This document shows positions 6,981 to 14,143 of a stretch of 20,357 nt of DNA, piece after piece. Within the stretch, counting starts at the first letter, position 1. Each line of letters opens with the position of its first letter. The notes under the pieces are model-generated. The model was not told the DNA's origin and made no database searches. It was given only the letters and a program-made list of their open reading frames with translations. A program made the position numbers and the translations under genes. This stretch comes from Streptosporangiaceae bacterium. GTDB lineage: Bacteria; Actinomycetota; Actinomycetes; Streptosporangiales; Streptosporangiaceae. The stretch lies in NCBI GenBank assembly GCA_030039095.1, contig JASHQP010000724.1, forward strand, positions 1 through 20,357, written 5' to 3'.

Positions 6981-7861
6981 TGAGCGTGCCCCCCAATGCC
7001 GCCGCCGTGCCGGCGCCGGACATGACGACGGACGACCTGATCGACGGTGGGAGCGGCGGTGACGCGGTCCGCTGCGCCGGCCTCACCTACCGCTTCGGTG
7101 ATCACGTCGCCGTCGACCACGTTGACCTCCGGATCGCCCAGGGTGAGACGTTCGGGCTGCTGGGGCCCAACGGAGCGGGCAAGACGACCACGATCCGGAT
7201 GCTGACCACCCTGCTGAAGCCGATGGCTGGCAGCGTGACCGTGTTCGGCACCGACGCCGCGGCGTACCCGATGCGGGTCCGGCGGATGATCGGCTATGTT
7301 CCGCAGCTCCTGTCCGCGGACGCCACGCTGACCGGCCGGGAGAACGTGGAACTGTTCGGCCGGCTCTTCGACGTCCCGCGCAGGCTGCGAGCCGAGCGTG
7401 TCGAAGGAGCGCTGGCCGCGATGGGCCTTACCGACGCCGCCGGGCGCCTCGTCAAGACCTATTCGGGCGGTATGATCCGCCGACTGGAGCTGGCCCAGGC
7501 CCTGGTCAGCGCGCCCAGCCTGCTGGTACTGGACGAACCGACGGTCGGCCTGGACCCGATCGCCCGCTCCGATGTGTGGGACTTCATCGACCGGCTGCGC
7601 GAGGCCTCTCCGATCACCGTGCTCATGACCACGCACTACATGGACGAGGCCGACACCTACTGCGACCGCGTGTCGCTCATGCACGCGGGCTCGATCCGCG
7701 CCACGGGCACACCGGGCATGCTCGAGGCCACACTCGGGGCCGGCGCCACGCTGGACGACGTGTTCCGCCACTACACCGGCGGCACGCTCGACGACAACCC
7801 GGAGAAGGGAGGCATCCGTGACGTCCGCCGCGCCCGGCGCACCGCCCGCCGTCTCGGCTGA
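6980..7861 (+). CDS. ABC transporter ATP-binding protein, DrrA-like
   Basis: A 293-residue ABC ATPase. The Walker A motif is GPNGAGKTTT (62-71). The signature is YSGGM (161-165, using the YSGGMIRRLELAQAL variant common in DrrA-type proteins). Walker B is LLVLDEPTVGLDP (181-193), and the switch His is in TTHYMDEA (217-224). GATLDDVFRHYTG (about 253-265) is typical of the daunorubicin-resistance/CcmA group, which energises export. Length is somewhat short of DrrA (about 330). The ATG at 6980 is chosen because it overlaps the MarR stop; the open frame extends upstream only antisense-like inside marR. Its last 44 nt overlap the permease gene. Confidence 0.95.
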   Translation: MSVPPNAAAVPAPDMTTDDLIDGGSGGDAVRCAGLTYRFGDHVAVDHVDLRIAQGETFGLLGPNGAGKTTTIRMLTTLLKPMAGSVTVFGTDAAAYPMRVRRMIGYVPQLLSADATLTGRENVELFGRLFDVPRRLRAERVEGALAAMGLTDAAGRLVKTYSGGMIRRLELAQALVSAPSLLVLDEPTVGLDPIARSDVWDFIDRLREASPITVLMTTHYMDEADTYCDRVSLMHAGSIRATGTPGMLEATLGAGATLDDVFRHYTGGTLDDNPEKGGIRDVRRARRTARRLG

Positions 7862-8669
7862 GCCCGGCCTGGACGGCCTGCCCGGCGAGTCCCCGCTCGC
7901 CCTGGTGCGAAGGCTGCTCAGCCGCATCGTCACGCTGTGCTGGGTCGAGATCCGCAAGATCCGGCACGACCGGACGGAGCTCTATACCCGCGCGATCCAG
8001 CCCGCGCTCTGGCTGCTGATCTTCGGCGAGACGTTCACCAGGATCCACGCGATCCCGACGCCGAACGGCGTCTCCTACCTGGCCTACCTGGCACCGGGCA
8101 TCCTGGCGCAGTCCGCCCTGTTCATCGCGATCTTCTACGGAATCCAGATCATCTGGGAACGCGACGCGGGCGTGCTGACCAAGCTGATGGTCACGCCCAC
8201 GCCGCGCGCCGCGCTGATCAGCGGCAAGGCCTTTGCAGCCGGCGTACGCTCGATCGTCCAGGCCATCGTGATCGTGGTGCTGTCGGCGATTCTCGGCGTC
8301 GGGCTCACCCACAACCCGCTGAAGCTGCTCGCGGCGGCGGCCATCGTGGTGCTCGGCTCGGCGTTCTTCTCCTGCCTGTCGATGAGCATCGCCGGCCTGG
8401 CCCTGTCGCGAGACCGGCTGATGGGCATCGGGCAGGCGATCACCATGCCGCTGTTCTTCAGCTCGAACGCGCTCTACCCGGAGAAGCTGATGCCCGGCTG
8501 GCTACAGGCGATCAGCAAGGTCAACCCGCTGTCCTACGAGGTGGACGCGCTCCGCGGGCTGCTCATCGGCACCCACGCCCACCTGGGGCTGGACGCCGTG
8601 GTGCTGGTCGGCGTCACGATCCTCGGCGTCACCGCCTCCTCCCTCCTGCTCCCCCGCCTGGCCAGGTAA
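7818..8669 (+). CDS. ABC-2 type permease, DrrB-like
   Basis: A 283-residue membrane protein with about six TM segments. EIRKIRHDRTELYTRAIQPALWLLIFGETF (about 44-73) opens the first. Then come YLAYLAPGILAQSALFIAIFYGIQIIWERDAGVLTKLMVTPTPR, two hydrophobic stretches, and the conserved MPLFFSSNALYPEKLMPGWLQAISKVNPLSYEVDALR near the C-terminus, diagnostic of ABC-2/DrrB permeases. It would pair with the preceding ATPase to export a hydrophobic compound or antibiotic. The GTG start has GAGAAGGGAGG just upstream, inside the ATPase gene. Its 3' end overlaps a small minus-strand gene. Confidence 0.93.
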   Translation: MTSAAPGAPPAVSAEPGLDGLPGESPLALVRRLLSRIVTLCWVEIRKIRHDRTELYTRAIQPALWLLIFGETFTRIHAIPTPNGVSYLAYLAPGILAQSALFIAIFYGIQIIWERDAGVLTKLMVTPTPRAALISGKAFAAGVRSIVQAIVIVVLSAILGVGLTHNPLKLLAAAAIVVLGSAFFSCLSMSIAGLALSRDRLMGIGQAITMPLFFSSNALYPEKLMPGWLQAISKVNPLSYEVDALRGLLIGTHAHLGLDAVVLVGVTILGVTASSLLLPRLAR

Positions 8670-8897
8670 CTCCCCGGCCGGACGCCATTCGCCGCCCGCG
8701 CCGAGAGCGGTGCGCAGGATGGTCTCGGCGGCGTCGGCCGCGATGCGCGCGGTGATTGCGTGCTCGTGCGCGCGGTCGAGGTTTCCCAGGGCCACGCAGT
8801 CGTATCCCACCTGCGCGTCGTGAACTGCGAGCTCGAGCTGCCGCGCCGCCTCGCTCAGATCGACGCCGCTCGCGCTGATGTCGGGAACGCTCGTCAT
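8502..8897 (-). CDS. Hypothetical small protein, overlapping the permease end
   Basis: I do not recognise this gene. From the ATG at 8897 the frame runs 131 codons. The GAGG of CGAGGTTACCGGC sits eight nt upstream, a normal ribosome-binding site. Residues 10-65 (SGVDLSEAARQLELAVHDAQVGYDCVALGNLDRAHEHAITARIAADAAETILRTAL) look like a real helical protein with Ala- and Glu-rich amphipathic helices. From about residue 66 the sequence is antisense to the permease end and turns into low-complexity Gly/Gln/Asp text. The natural product may therefore be a protein of about 70-80 residues whose stop codon was lost. The tail-to-tail overlap with the permease is 168 nt, unusually long. It is divergent from the fumarase operon. 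Confidence 0.55.
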   Translation of the reverse strand: MTSVPDISASGVDLSEAARQLELAVHDAQVGYDCVALGNLDRAHEHAITARIAADAAETILRTALGAGGEWRPAGELPGQAGEQEGGGGDAEDRDADQHHGVQPQVGVGADEQPAERVHLVGQRVDLADRL

Positions 8898-8953
8898 GCC
8901 GGTAACCTCGCTTTCCCCACCTGGCTGGGCCAGGGCCGGACCTCCTGCTACCC

Positions 8954-8982
8954 AGAACGGCTGGCCGCATGCCGGCCGTTCT
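8954..8982. repeat. 12-bp-stem inverted repeat upstream of the small minus-strand gene
   Basis: AGAACGGCTGGC (8954-8965) and GCCGGCCGTTCT (8971-8982) pair over 12 positions with one T-G wobble and a five-nt loop (CGCAT). It lies in the divergent gap 57 nt before the start of the hypothetical gene and about 130 nt before the fumarase. There is no T tract on either side, so it is not a standard terminator. It could be an operator or an mRNA leader hairpin. Confidence 0.6.
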
Positions 8983-9037
8983 CGCATGCCATATGACGTG
9001 CCGGGGGCTCCAGGCGTTGCGGCCGTCCGGGTTTTGC

Positions 9038-9058
9038 CGGTGACCGGTGAGAGGTCAC
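9038..9058. promoter_or_regulatory. Overlapping inverted repeats upstream of the fumarase operon
   Basis: Two palindromes share bases: CCGGT-G-ACCGG (9038-9048) and GTGACC-N7-GGTCAC (9040-9045 with 9053-9058). They lie about 53-73 nt upstream of the proposed fumarase start, a usual position for an activator or repressor site. The regulator is not known from the sequence. Confidence 0.4.
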
Positions 9059-9097
9059 GCCCGCCGACCGCCGCCCCGGCCACCGCGAGGGCCGATC

Positions 9098-9103
9098 TAC
9101 GAT
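9098..9103 (+). promoter_or_regulatory. Candidate -10 box deciding the class I fumarase start
   Basis: TACGAT falls exactly at -13 to -8 of the ATG at 9111. That favours a leaderless mRNA starting at this ATG over the in-frame ATG at 9102, which overlaps the box. No -35 is apparent 17-18 nt upstream. Confidence 0.4.
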
Positions 9104-9110
9104 GAGACGC

Positions 9111-10763
9111 ATGCCCGAATTTCGCTATGCCGACCTGCTGCCCCTCGGCGAGGACGCCACCGAATACCGCCAGCTCACCAGCGAGGGGATCGCCGTCCGC
9201 TCCGCGTTCGGCAGGGACTTTCTCGAGGTTGAGCCCGCTGTGCTCACCCTGCTCACCGAGACCGCCATGCGGGACATCGCGCACCTGCTGCGGCCCGGGC
9301 ACCTGCGGCAGCTCCGCTCGATCCTGGACGACCCCGAGGCGAGCGGGAACGACCGGTTCGTGGCGCGGGACCTGCTGCAGAACGCGTGCATCGCGGCGGG
9401 CGGTGTCCTGCCGATGTGCCAGGACACCGGGACCGCGATCGTGATGGGCAAACGCGGCCAGCAGGTACTCACCGACGGGCATGACGAGGAGCACATCGCC
9501 CGGGGCGTCTACGACGCCTACACCAAGCTGAACCTGCGCTACTCCCAGCTCGCGCCGCTGACCATGTGGGAGGAGAAGAACACCGGCAGCAACCTGCCCG
9601 CCCAGATCGAGCTGTACGCCGCCGACGGGGACGCGTACAAGTTCCTGTTCATGGCCAAGGGCGGCGGCTCGGCGAACAAGTCATACCTGTATCAGGAAAC
9701 CAAGGCGGTGCTGAGCCCGGCCACCATGGCCAGGTTCCTCGAGGAGAAGATCCGCTCGCTCGGCACCGCCGCGTGCCCCCCGTATCACCTCGCGATCGTG
9801 GTCGGCGGGACGAGCGCTGAGTTCGCCTTGAAGACCGCCAAGTACGCGTCGGCGAGATATCTGGACACGCTGCCGACGGCCGGCTCGGCCGCCGCCCACG
9901 GGTTCCGCGACACCGAACTCGAGGAGCGAGTGCTGGAGATCACGCGCCGGGCCGGGATCGGCGCCCAGTTCGGCGGCAAGTACTTCTGCCACGACGTCCG
10001 GGTGATCCGGCTGCCCCGGCACGGCGCGTCCTTGCCGGTGGCGATCGCGGTCTCCTGCTCGGCGGACCGGCAGGCGCTCGGCAAGATCACCCGCGACGGG
10101 GTGTTCCTCGAGCGGCTCGAGACCGACCCGGCGCAGTACCTGCCGGACACCAGAGAGGAAGAGCTCGACACCGACGTCGTGCGGATCGACCTGTCCCGGC
10201 CGATGGACGAGATCCGCGCCGAGCTGTCCAGGTACCCGATCAAGACCCGCCTGGCGCTGACCGGGCCGATGGTCGTCGCGCGTGACATCGCCCACGCCAA
10301 GATCTCGGAGCGCCTGGCCAGGGGCGAGCCGATGCCCGCCTACCTCCGGGACCACGCGGTGTACTACGCTGGGCCGGCCAAGACGCCGGAGGGCTACGCG
10401 TCGGGCTCGTTCGGGCCGACCACCGCCGGGCGGATGGACTCCTACGTGGACGAGTTCCAGGCCGCGGGCGGGTCGCTGGTGATGCTCGCCAAGGGCAACC
10501 GGTCGGCGGCGGTCACCGAGGCGTGCCGCAAGCACGGCGGGTTCTACCTGGGGTCGATCGGCGGCGCCGCCGCCAAGCTGGCGCGCGAGTGCATCACCAA
10601 GGTCGAGGTGCTGGAGTACCCAGAGCTCGGCATGGAGGCGGTCTGGAAGATCGAGGTCCGCGACTTCCCCGCGTTCATCATCGTCGACGACAAGGGCAAC
10701 GACTTCTTCGGTGACGTGACCGCGCCCAGCCAGCCGCTGCTGACGATCGGCGGGCCGCGATGA
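9111..10763 (+). CDS. Fumarate hydratase, class I (iron-sulfur)
   Basis: A 550-residue single-chain class I fumarase that interconverts fumarate and L-malate in the TCA cycle. With numbering from MPEFRY, the three cysteines expected to hold the 4Fe-4S cluster are Cys103 (PMCQDTGTA), Cys222 (AACPPYHLA) and Cys316 (VSCSADR), nearly the positions of E. coli Fum[18 protein letters not shown] (153-169) and [13 protein letters not shown] (183-195) are also diagnostic. The C-terminal swivel domain includes [30 protein letters not shown] prefer the ATG at 9111 over 9102 because related proteins begin MPEF and a -10-like box sits at -13 to -8. The stop overlaps the fumC ATG as ATGA, so the two are co-translated. 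The cluster makes the enzyme sensitive to oxygen and iron limitation, a family property. Confidence 0.95.
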   Translation: MPEFRYADLLPLGEDATEYRQLTSEGIAVRSAFGRDFLEVEPAVLTLLTETAMRDIAHLLRPGHLRQLRSILDDPEASGNDRFVARDLLQNACIAAGGVLPMCQDTGTAIVMGKRGQQVLTDGHDEEHIARGVYDAYTKLNLRYSQLAPLTMWEEKNTGSNLPAQIELYAADGDAYKFLFMAKGGGSANKSYLYQETKAVLSPATMARFLEEKIRSLGTAACPPYHLAIVVGGTSAEFALKTAKYASARYLDTLPTAGSAAAHGFRDTELEERVLEITRRAGIGAQFGGKYFCHDVRVIRLPRHGASLPVAIAVSCSADRQALGKITRDGVFLERLETDPAQYLPDTREEELDTDVVRIDLSRPMDEIRAELSRYPIKTRLALTGPMVVARDIAHAKISERLARGEPMPAYLRDHAVYYAGPAKTPEGYASGSFGPTTAGRMDSYVDEFQAAGGSLVMLAKGNRSAAVTEACRKHGGFYLGSIGGAAAKLARECITKVEVLEYPELGMEAVWKIEVRDFPAFIIVDDKGNDFFGDVTAPSQPLLTIGGPR

Positions 10764-12169
10764 CCGACGCCAGGCCGGGGTTCCGCGTCGAGCACGACTC
10801 CATGGGCGAGGTGCTCGTGCCCGAGGACGCGCTGTGGGGCGCGAACACGCAGCGGGCGGTCGAGAACTTCCCGGTATCCGGTGAACGGCTGCCGCGGGAG
10901 CTGATCGGGGCGCTGGCGTCGATCAAGGGCGCGGCGGCGACGGTGAACGGCAGGCTCGGCGTGATCGAGCCGGACATGGCCGAGGCGATCGGTGACGCGG
11001 CAGCCGCGGTGGCGCGCGGCGACCACGACGACCAGTTCCCGATCGACGTGTTCCAGACCGGCTCGGGAACCTCGTCGAACATGAACGCCAACGAGGTCAT
11101 CGCGACGCTCGCCACAGGGCGGCTGGGCAGGCGCGTGCACCCGAACGATGACGTCAACGCGTCGCAGTCGTCCAACGACGTGTTCCCGTCGGCGATCCAC
11201 ATCGCCGCGGCGCTGCTGATCAAGCGGTCGCTGCAGCTCGCGCTCGACCGGCTGGCCGCCGCGCTGGACGCCAAGGCGACCGAGTTCGCCGACGTGGTCA
11301 AGAGCGGCCGGACCCACCTGATGGACGCCACGCCGGTCACGCTCGGCCAGGAGTTCGGCGGGTACGCGTCGGCAGTGCGCCGTGGCGCCGAGCGGATCGC
11401 GGAGACCCTGCCCGACATCGGTGAGCTGCCCCTCGGCGGCACCGCGGTGGGCACCGGCCTGAACGCGCCGCGCGGGTTCGCCGCCGCGGTGATCGCCCGC
11501 CTGGCCGAGGACATGGGGCTTCCGCTGACCGAGGCCCGTGATCACTTCGAGGCGGCCGGGGGCCGGGACGCACTCGTCGCGGCGAGCGGCGTGCTCCGGT
11601 CGATCGCGGTATCGGAGTACAAGATCTGCAACGATCTGCGGCTGATGAACTCGGGGCCGCTGACCGGGCTGGCCGAGATCCGCGTCCCGGATCTGCAGCC
11701 CGGCTCGTCGATCATGCCGGGCAAGGTCAACCCGGTGATCTGCGAGGCCGTCTGCCAGGTCTGTGCCCAGGTGATCGGCAACGACGCGGCGGTCGCGTTC
11801 AGCGGCGCGGCGGGCAACTTCGAGCTGAACGTGATGATGCCGGTCATCGGCCAGAACCTGCTCGACTCGGTCAGGCTGCTGTCGTCGGTGTCCCGGCTGC
11901 TCGCCGAGCGCTGCGTGGACGGCATTACTGCTGATGTCGCCCGGATGCGCCGGTTCGCCGAATCCTCGCCGTCCATCGTCACCGCGCTGAACCGGTTTCT
12001 CGGCTACGAGGAGGCTGCGGCGGTCGCGCACGAGGCGCTGGCAGCCGGCAAGACCATCAGGGAAGTGGTGATCTCGCGCGGGCACATCGAGCGGGGAGAC
12101 CTCACCGAGGCGCAGCTCGACGCCGCGCTCGACGTCCTGGCCATGACCCGCCCGGACGGCGGGACGTAA
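10760..12169 (+). CDS. fumC: Fumarate hydratase, class II
   Basis: A 469-residue fumarase/aspartase-superfamily protein that catalyses the same fumarate-malate reaction without a metal cluster, as a homotetramer. Superfamily regions are all present: [14 protein letters not shown] (100-113), [14 protein letters not shown] (127-140), [21 protein letters not shown] (182-202) with the catalytic-site His186, and the signature [11 protein letters not shown] (315-325) with Ser316 as the likely catalytic base on the mobile loop. Length is usual. The ATG overlaps the class I stop by four nt. A heat- and oxidation-stable enzyme in the same transcript as an iron-sulfur one would keep the TCA cycle running under oxidative or iron stress. 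That role is inference from family knowledge. Confidence 0.97.
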   Translation: MTDARPGFRVEHDSMGEVLVPEDALWGANTQRAVENFPVSGERLPRELIGALASIKGAAATVNGRLGVIEPDMAEAIGDAAAAVARGDHDDQFPIDVFQTGSGTSSNMNANEVIATLATGRLGRRVHPNDDVNASQSSNDVFPSAIHIAAALLIKRSLQLALDRLAAALDAKATEFADVVKSGRTHLMDATPVTLGQEFGGYASAVRRGAERIAETLPDIGELPLGGTAVGTGLNAPRGFAAAVIARLAEDMGLPLTEARDHFEAAGGRDALVAASGVLRSIAVSEYKICNDLRLMNSGPLTGLAEIRVPDLQPGSSIMPGKVNPVICEAVCQVCAQVIGNDAAVAFSGAAGNFELNVMMPVIGQNLLDSVRLLSSVSRLLAERCVDGITADVARMRRFAESSPSIVTALNRFLGYEEAAAVAHEALAAGKTIREVVISRGHIERGDLTEAQLDAALDVLAMTRPDGGT

Positions 12170-12284
12170 CTCGCGCCGTCCGGCCGGGCAAGGTCTTTGG
12201 GGTTAACAGGATCGAATGCTGGTTTTGGGGGGAATGCGGGGGGCGGAGCCCTCCGCAGGGGAACTCACAAGTGGCTCACAGGAT
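12170..12284 (+). other. fumC-kinase gap with G tracts and a short hairpin
   Basis: After the fumC stop the plus strand carries G runs at 12199-12202, 12227-12232 and 12238-12243. A compact inverted repeat, GCGGAG-CC-CTCCGC, follows (12243-12256). A guanine quadruplex or a weak terminator could form, but there is no T tract and the hairpin loop is very tight. The kinase reading frame stays open through this region from a TTG at 12197. The encoded text is Gly-rich and unlike kinase N-termini, so I treat it as untranslated. Confidence 0.4.
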
Positions 12285-12304
12285 TATCGCTGGTAACAGC
12301 GATA
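12285..12304. promoter_or_regulatory. 20-bp perfect palindrome at the kinase promoter
   Basis: TATCGCTG (12285-12292) and CAGCGATA (12297-12304) are exact reverse complements around GTAA. The right arm touches TAGCGT (12303-12308), a TANNNT -10 candidate whose predicted transcript would begin at or next to the kinase ATG (12317). A protein bound here would cover the promoter core, as a repressor operator does. It could also be read as an RNA hairpin if transcription comes through from fumC. Confidence 0.6.
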
Positions 12305-12316
12305 GCGTCCGAGGCC

Positions 12317-14044
12317 ATGCACAACGCGACGGCCGCCACCGCTGGGCGCCTGATCTCTGGGCGCTACCGGCTGCAGGAGCCGATCGGCCGCGGGGCCATG
12401 GGCATCGTCTGGCGGGGCCGGGATGAGCTGCTCGACCGGGATGTTGCGGTCAAGGAGGTCAGGGCCGCCGCCGACAACGACGGCATCTACCAGCGGACGC
12501 TCCGCGAGGCCAAGGCGGCGGCGCGGCTGAACCATCCCGGCGTGGTCACGGTGTTCGACGTGGTCGAGGAGGACGGCAGTCCCTGGATCGTCATGGAACT
12601 CGTGCACGCGAGGTCGCTCGACCGGGTGATCGCCGAGGACGGCCCGCTCCGGCCACCGCAGGCCGCGCGGCTCGGCGAGCAGCTCCTGGGCGCGCTGGAG
12701 TGCGCGCACGCCGCAGGCGTGCTGCACCGGGACGTCAAGCCGGGCAACGTGCTGGTCGCTGCGGACAGCACCGTGAAGCTGACCGACTTCGGCATCGCCA
12801 CGTTCCCGGGCGATCCCGCGCTCACCCAGGTCGGGATGGTGTACGGGACGCCGGGCTATACCGCACCCGAGCGCGTGCGCGGCGAGCCTGCGACGCCGGC
12901 GTCCGATCTGTGGTCGCTCGGTGCCACCCTCTACACGGCGGTCGAGGGCCGCGGACCGTTCAGCCGGCCGGGCGGCTCGGTGGCGGTCTTCGCGGCGGTG
13001 GCCCATGAACTCCCGCCGCGGGCCCCGTCGGCCGGGCCCCTCGGCCCCGTCATCGACGCGCTGCTGCGGGCCGGCCCTGCGCAGCGCCCGGACGTGGCCA
13101 GCGCCGCGAGGATGCTGAGCGACGCGGCGGCACAGGCCGGCCCCGAACCTGCCTTCCCCGGTGGGTTCGCCGTGCCCGGCAGCTACCCGGCGTTCGCCGA
13201 TGTCCGGGAGTTTCCGCCGATGCCGCCCCCTGCCGACCTGCCGGTGTCCGCCGACCTGCCCGAGTTCCTGGACCAGCCGGCGGCCGCGGGTCTGCCCGGC
13301 TCCCCGGCCTCCCGTCCCCCGGCGGCCAGCCCCCCGGCCGCCGGGCACGCTCAGCCGCGGCCACGAGGGCCCGGGCGGGTCCTCGTGGCCGCGGCCCTGG
13401 CAATCTCGATGGCCGCGGCCGCGTTGATCGGCTACGCGGTGTACCCGCGCCCCCACGGCACAGCCAGGGACCCCGGCCTGACCGCTGCCGCGCAGGGATC
13501 AGGGGGGACGACGTCGGCCAGCGGCGGCTCAGGTGGCGCGGGGAGCAGCCCGGCGAACGTCGGCAGCGGCTCCGCCCGTTACCAGTGGTTCCAGGTCACG
13601 CCGGCCAGCAGCGGGACCGCCGCCGGGTTCAAGGTCGCCGCCCCGGCGACCTGGCAGTTGACCACGCAAGGCCTGGTCAGCTATGTGCGGCCGCCCTCTG
13701 GGCGTGCCTTCATCGAGGTCAGCCTGGCGCCGTTCAGCTACCCAGGCCCGCTGCGGGAGGCCGCGTTCCTGCAGGCGCAGTCGCTCCGGCAGGACCTGTA
13801 CCCGGGGTACCGGCTCGTCGCGATCAGGTCCGGAACGTTCCTGGGCCAGCCGGACGCGGCGTGGAGGTTCAGCTGGCTGCGGGGCGGCACAGCGCGCGTC
13901 GGCGTCCTGCAGTGGCTGGTCAGCGCGCCCACGTCGGCCGGGACGCAAAGCTACGAGCTGGCCGTGTCTGCCCCGTCGCCCGCCTTCAGCTGGGCGCTGA
14001 CGGTCTTCCGCCGGGTGATGCTGACGTTCCAGCCGCTGACGTAG
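12317..14044 (+). CDS. Membrane-anchored Ser/Thr protein kinase (PknB-like kinase domain)
   Basis: About 575 residues. The kinase domain spans about 14-270. It has a Gly-rich loop GRGAMGIVWRG, the ATP-binding Lys46 (VAVKEV), the catalytic loop HRDVKPGNVL (137-146, Asp139), DFGIA (157-161), the activation segment to TAPERV (182-187), and SDLWSLGATLY. A Pro/Ala-rich linker of about 80 residues leads to one TM helix (about 354-376). An outer Gly/Ser linker and a C-terminal domain of about 150 residues (YQWFQVTPASSGTAAGFKVAAPATWQL... to LTFQPLT) follow. No PASTA repeats are present, and I do not recognise the outer domain. I chose the ATG at 12317 because kinase homology begins 15 residues later and a -10-like TAGCGT sits just upstream. 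Such kinases phosphorylate regulators in response to envelope signals. Targets are unknown; fumarase or wall genes nearby are only positional candidates. Confidence 0.93.
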   Translation: MHNATAATAGRLISGRYRLQEPIGRGAMGIVWRGRDELLDRDVAVKEVRAAADNDGIYQRTLREAKAAARLNHPGVVTVFDVVEEDGSPWIVMELVHARSLDRVIAEDGPLRPPQAARLGEQLLGALECAHAAGVLHRDVKPGNVLVAADSTVKLTDFGIATFPGDPALTQVGMVYGTPGYTAPERVRGEPATPASDLWSLGATLYTAVEGRGPFSRPGGSVAVFAAVAHELPPRAPSAGPLGPVIDALLRAGPAQRPDVASAARMLSDAAAQAGPEPAFPGGFAVPGSYPAFADVREFPPMPPPADLPVSADLPEFLDQPAAAGLPGSPASRPPAASPPAAGHAQPRPRGPGRVLVAAALAISMAAAALIGYAVYPRPHGTARDPGLTAAAQGSGGTTSASGGSGGAGSSPANVGSGSARYQWFQVTPASSGTAAGFKVAAPATWQLTTQGLVSYVRPPSGRAFIEVSLAPFSYPGPLREAAFLQAQSLRQDLYPGYRLVAIRSGTFLGQPDAAWRFSWLRGGTARVGVLQWLVSAPTSAGTQSYELAVSAPSPAFSWALTVFRRVMLTFQPLT

Positions 14045-14073
14045 CCCGGCGGCCTCGGTGCCGCGCTGAGCAA

Positions 14074-14117
14074 ACGGGACCCGGCTGGCATTGCGGGGGC
14101 TGCCAGCCGGGTCCCGT
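14074..14117. terminator. Strong bidirectional terminator hairpin
   Basis: Arms at 14074-14090 and 14101-14117 are perfectly complementary over 17 bp (ACGGGACCCGGCTGGCA and its reverse complement) with a ten-nt loop. It lies between the converging kinase and transglycosylase genes. No T tract follows on either strand, which is common for actinobacterial terminators. Confidence 0.85.
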
Positions 14118-14143
14118 CGGCTATCGCGAGAGTCCCTCAGCTC

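Noticed and set aside
12197..12316. Longer kinase N-terminus from a TTG at 12197
   Set aside because: The extra 40 residues are Gly-rich and not kinase-like, and the region contains the palindrome and -10 box that fit a promoter.
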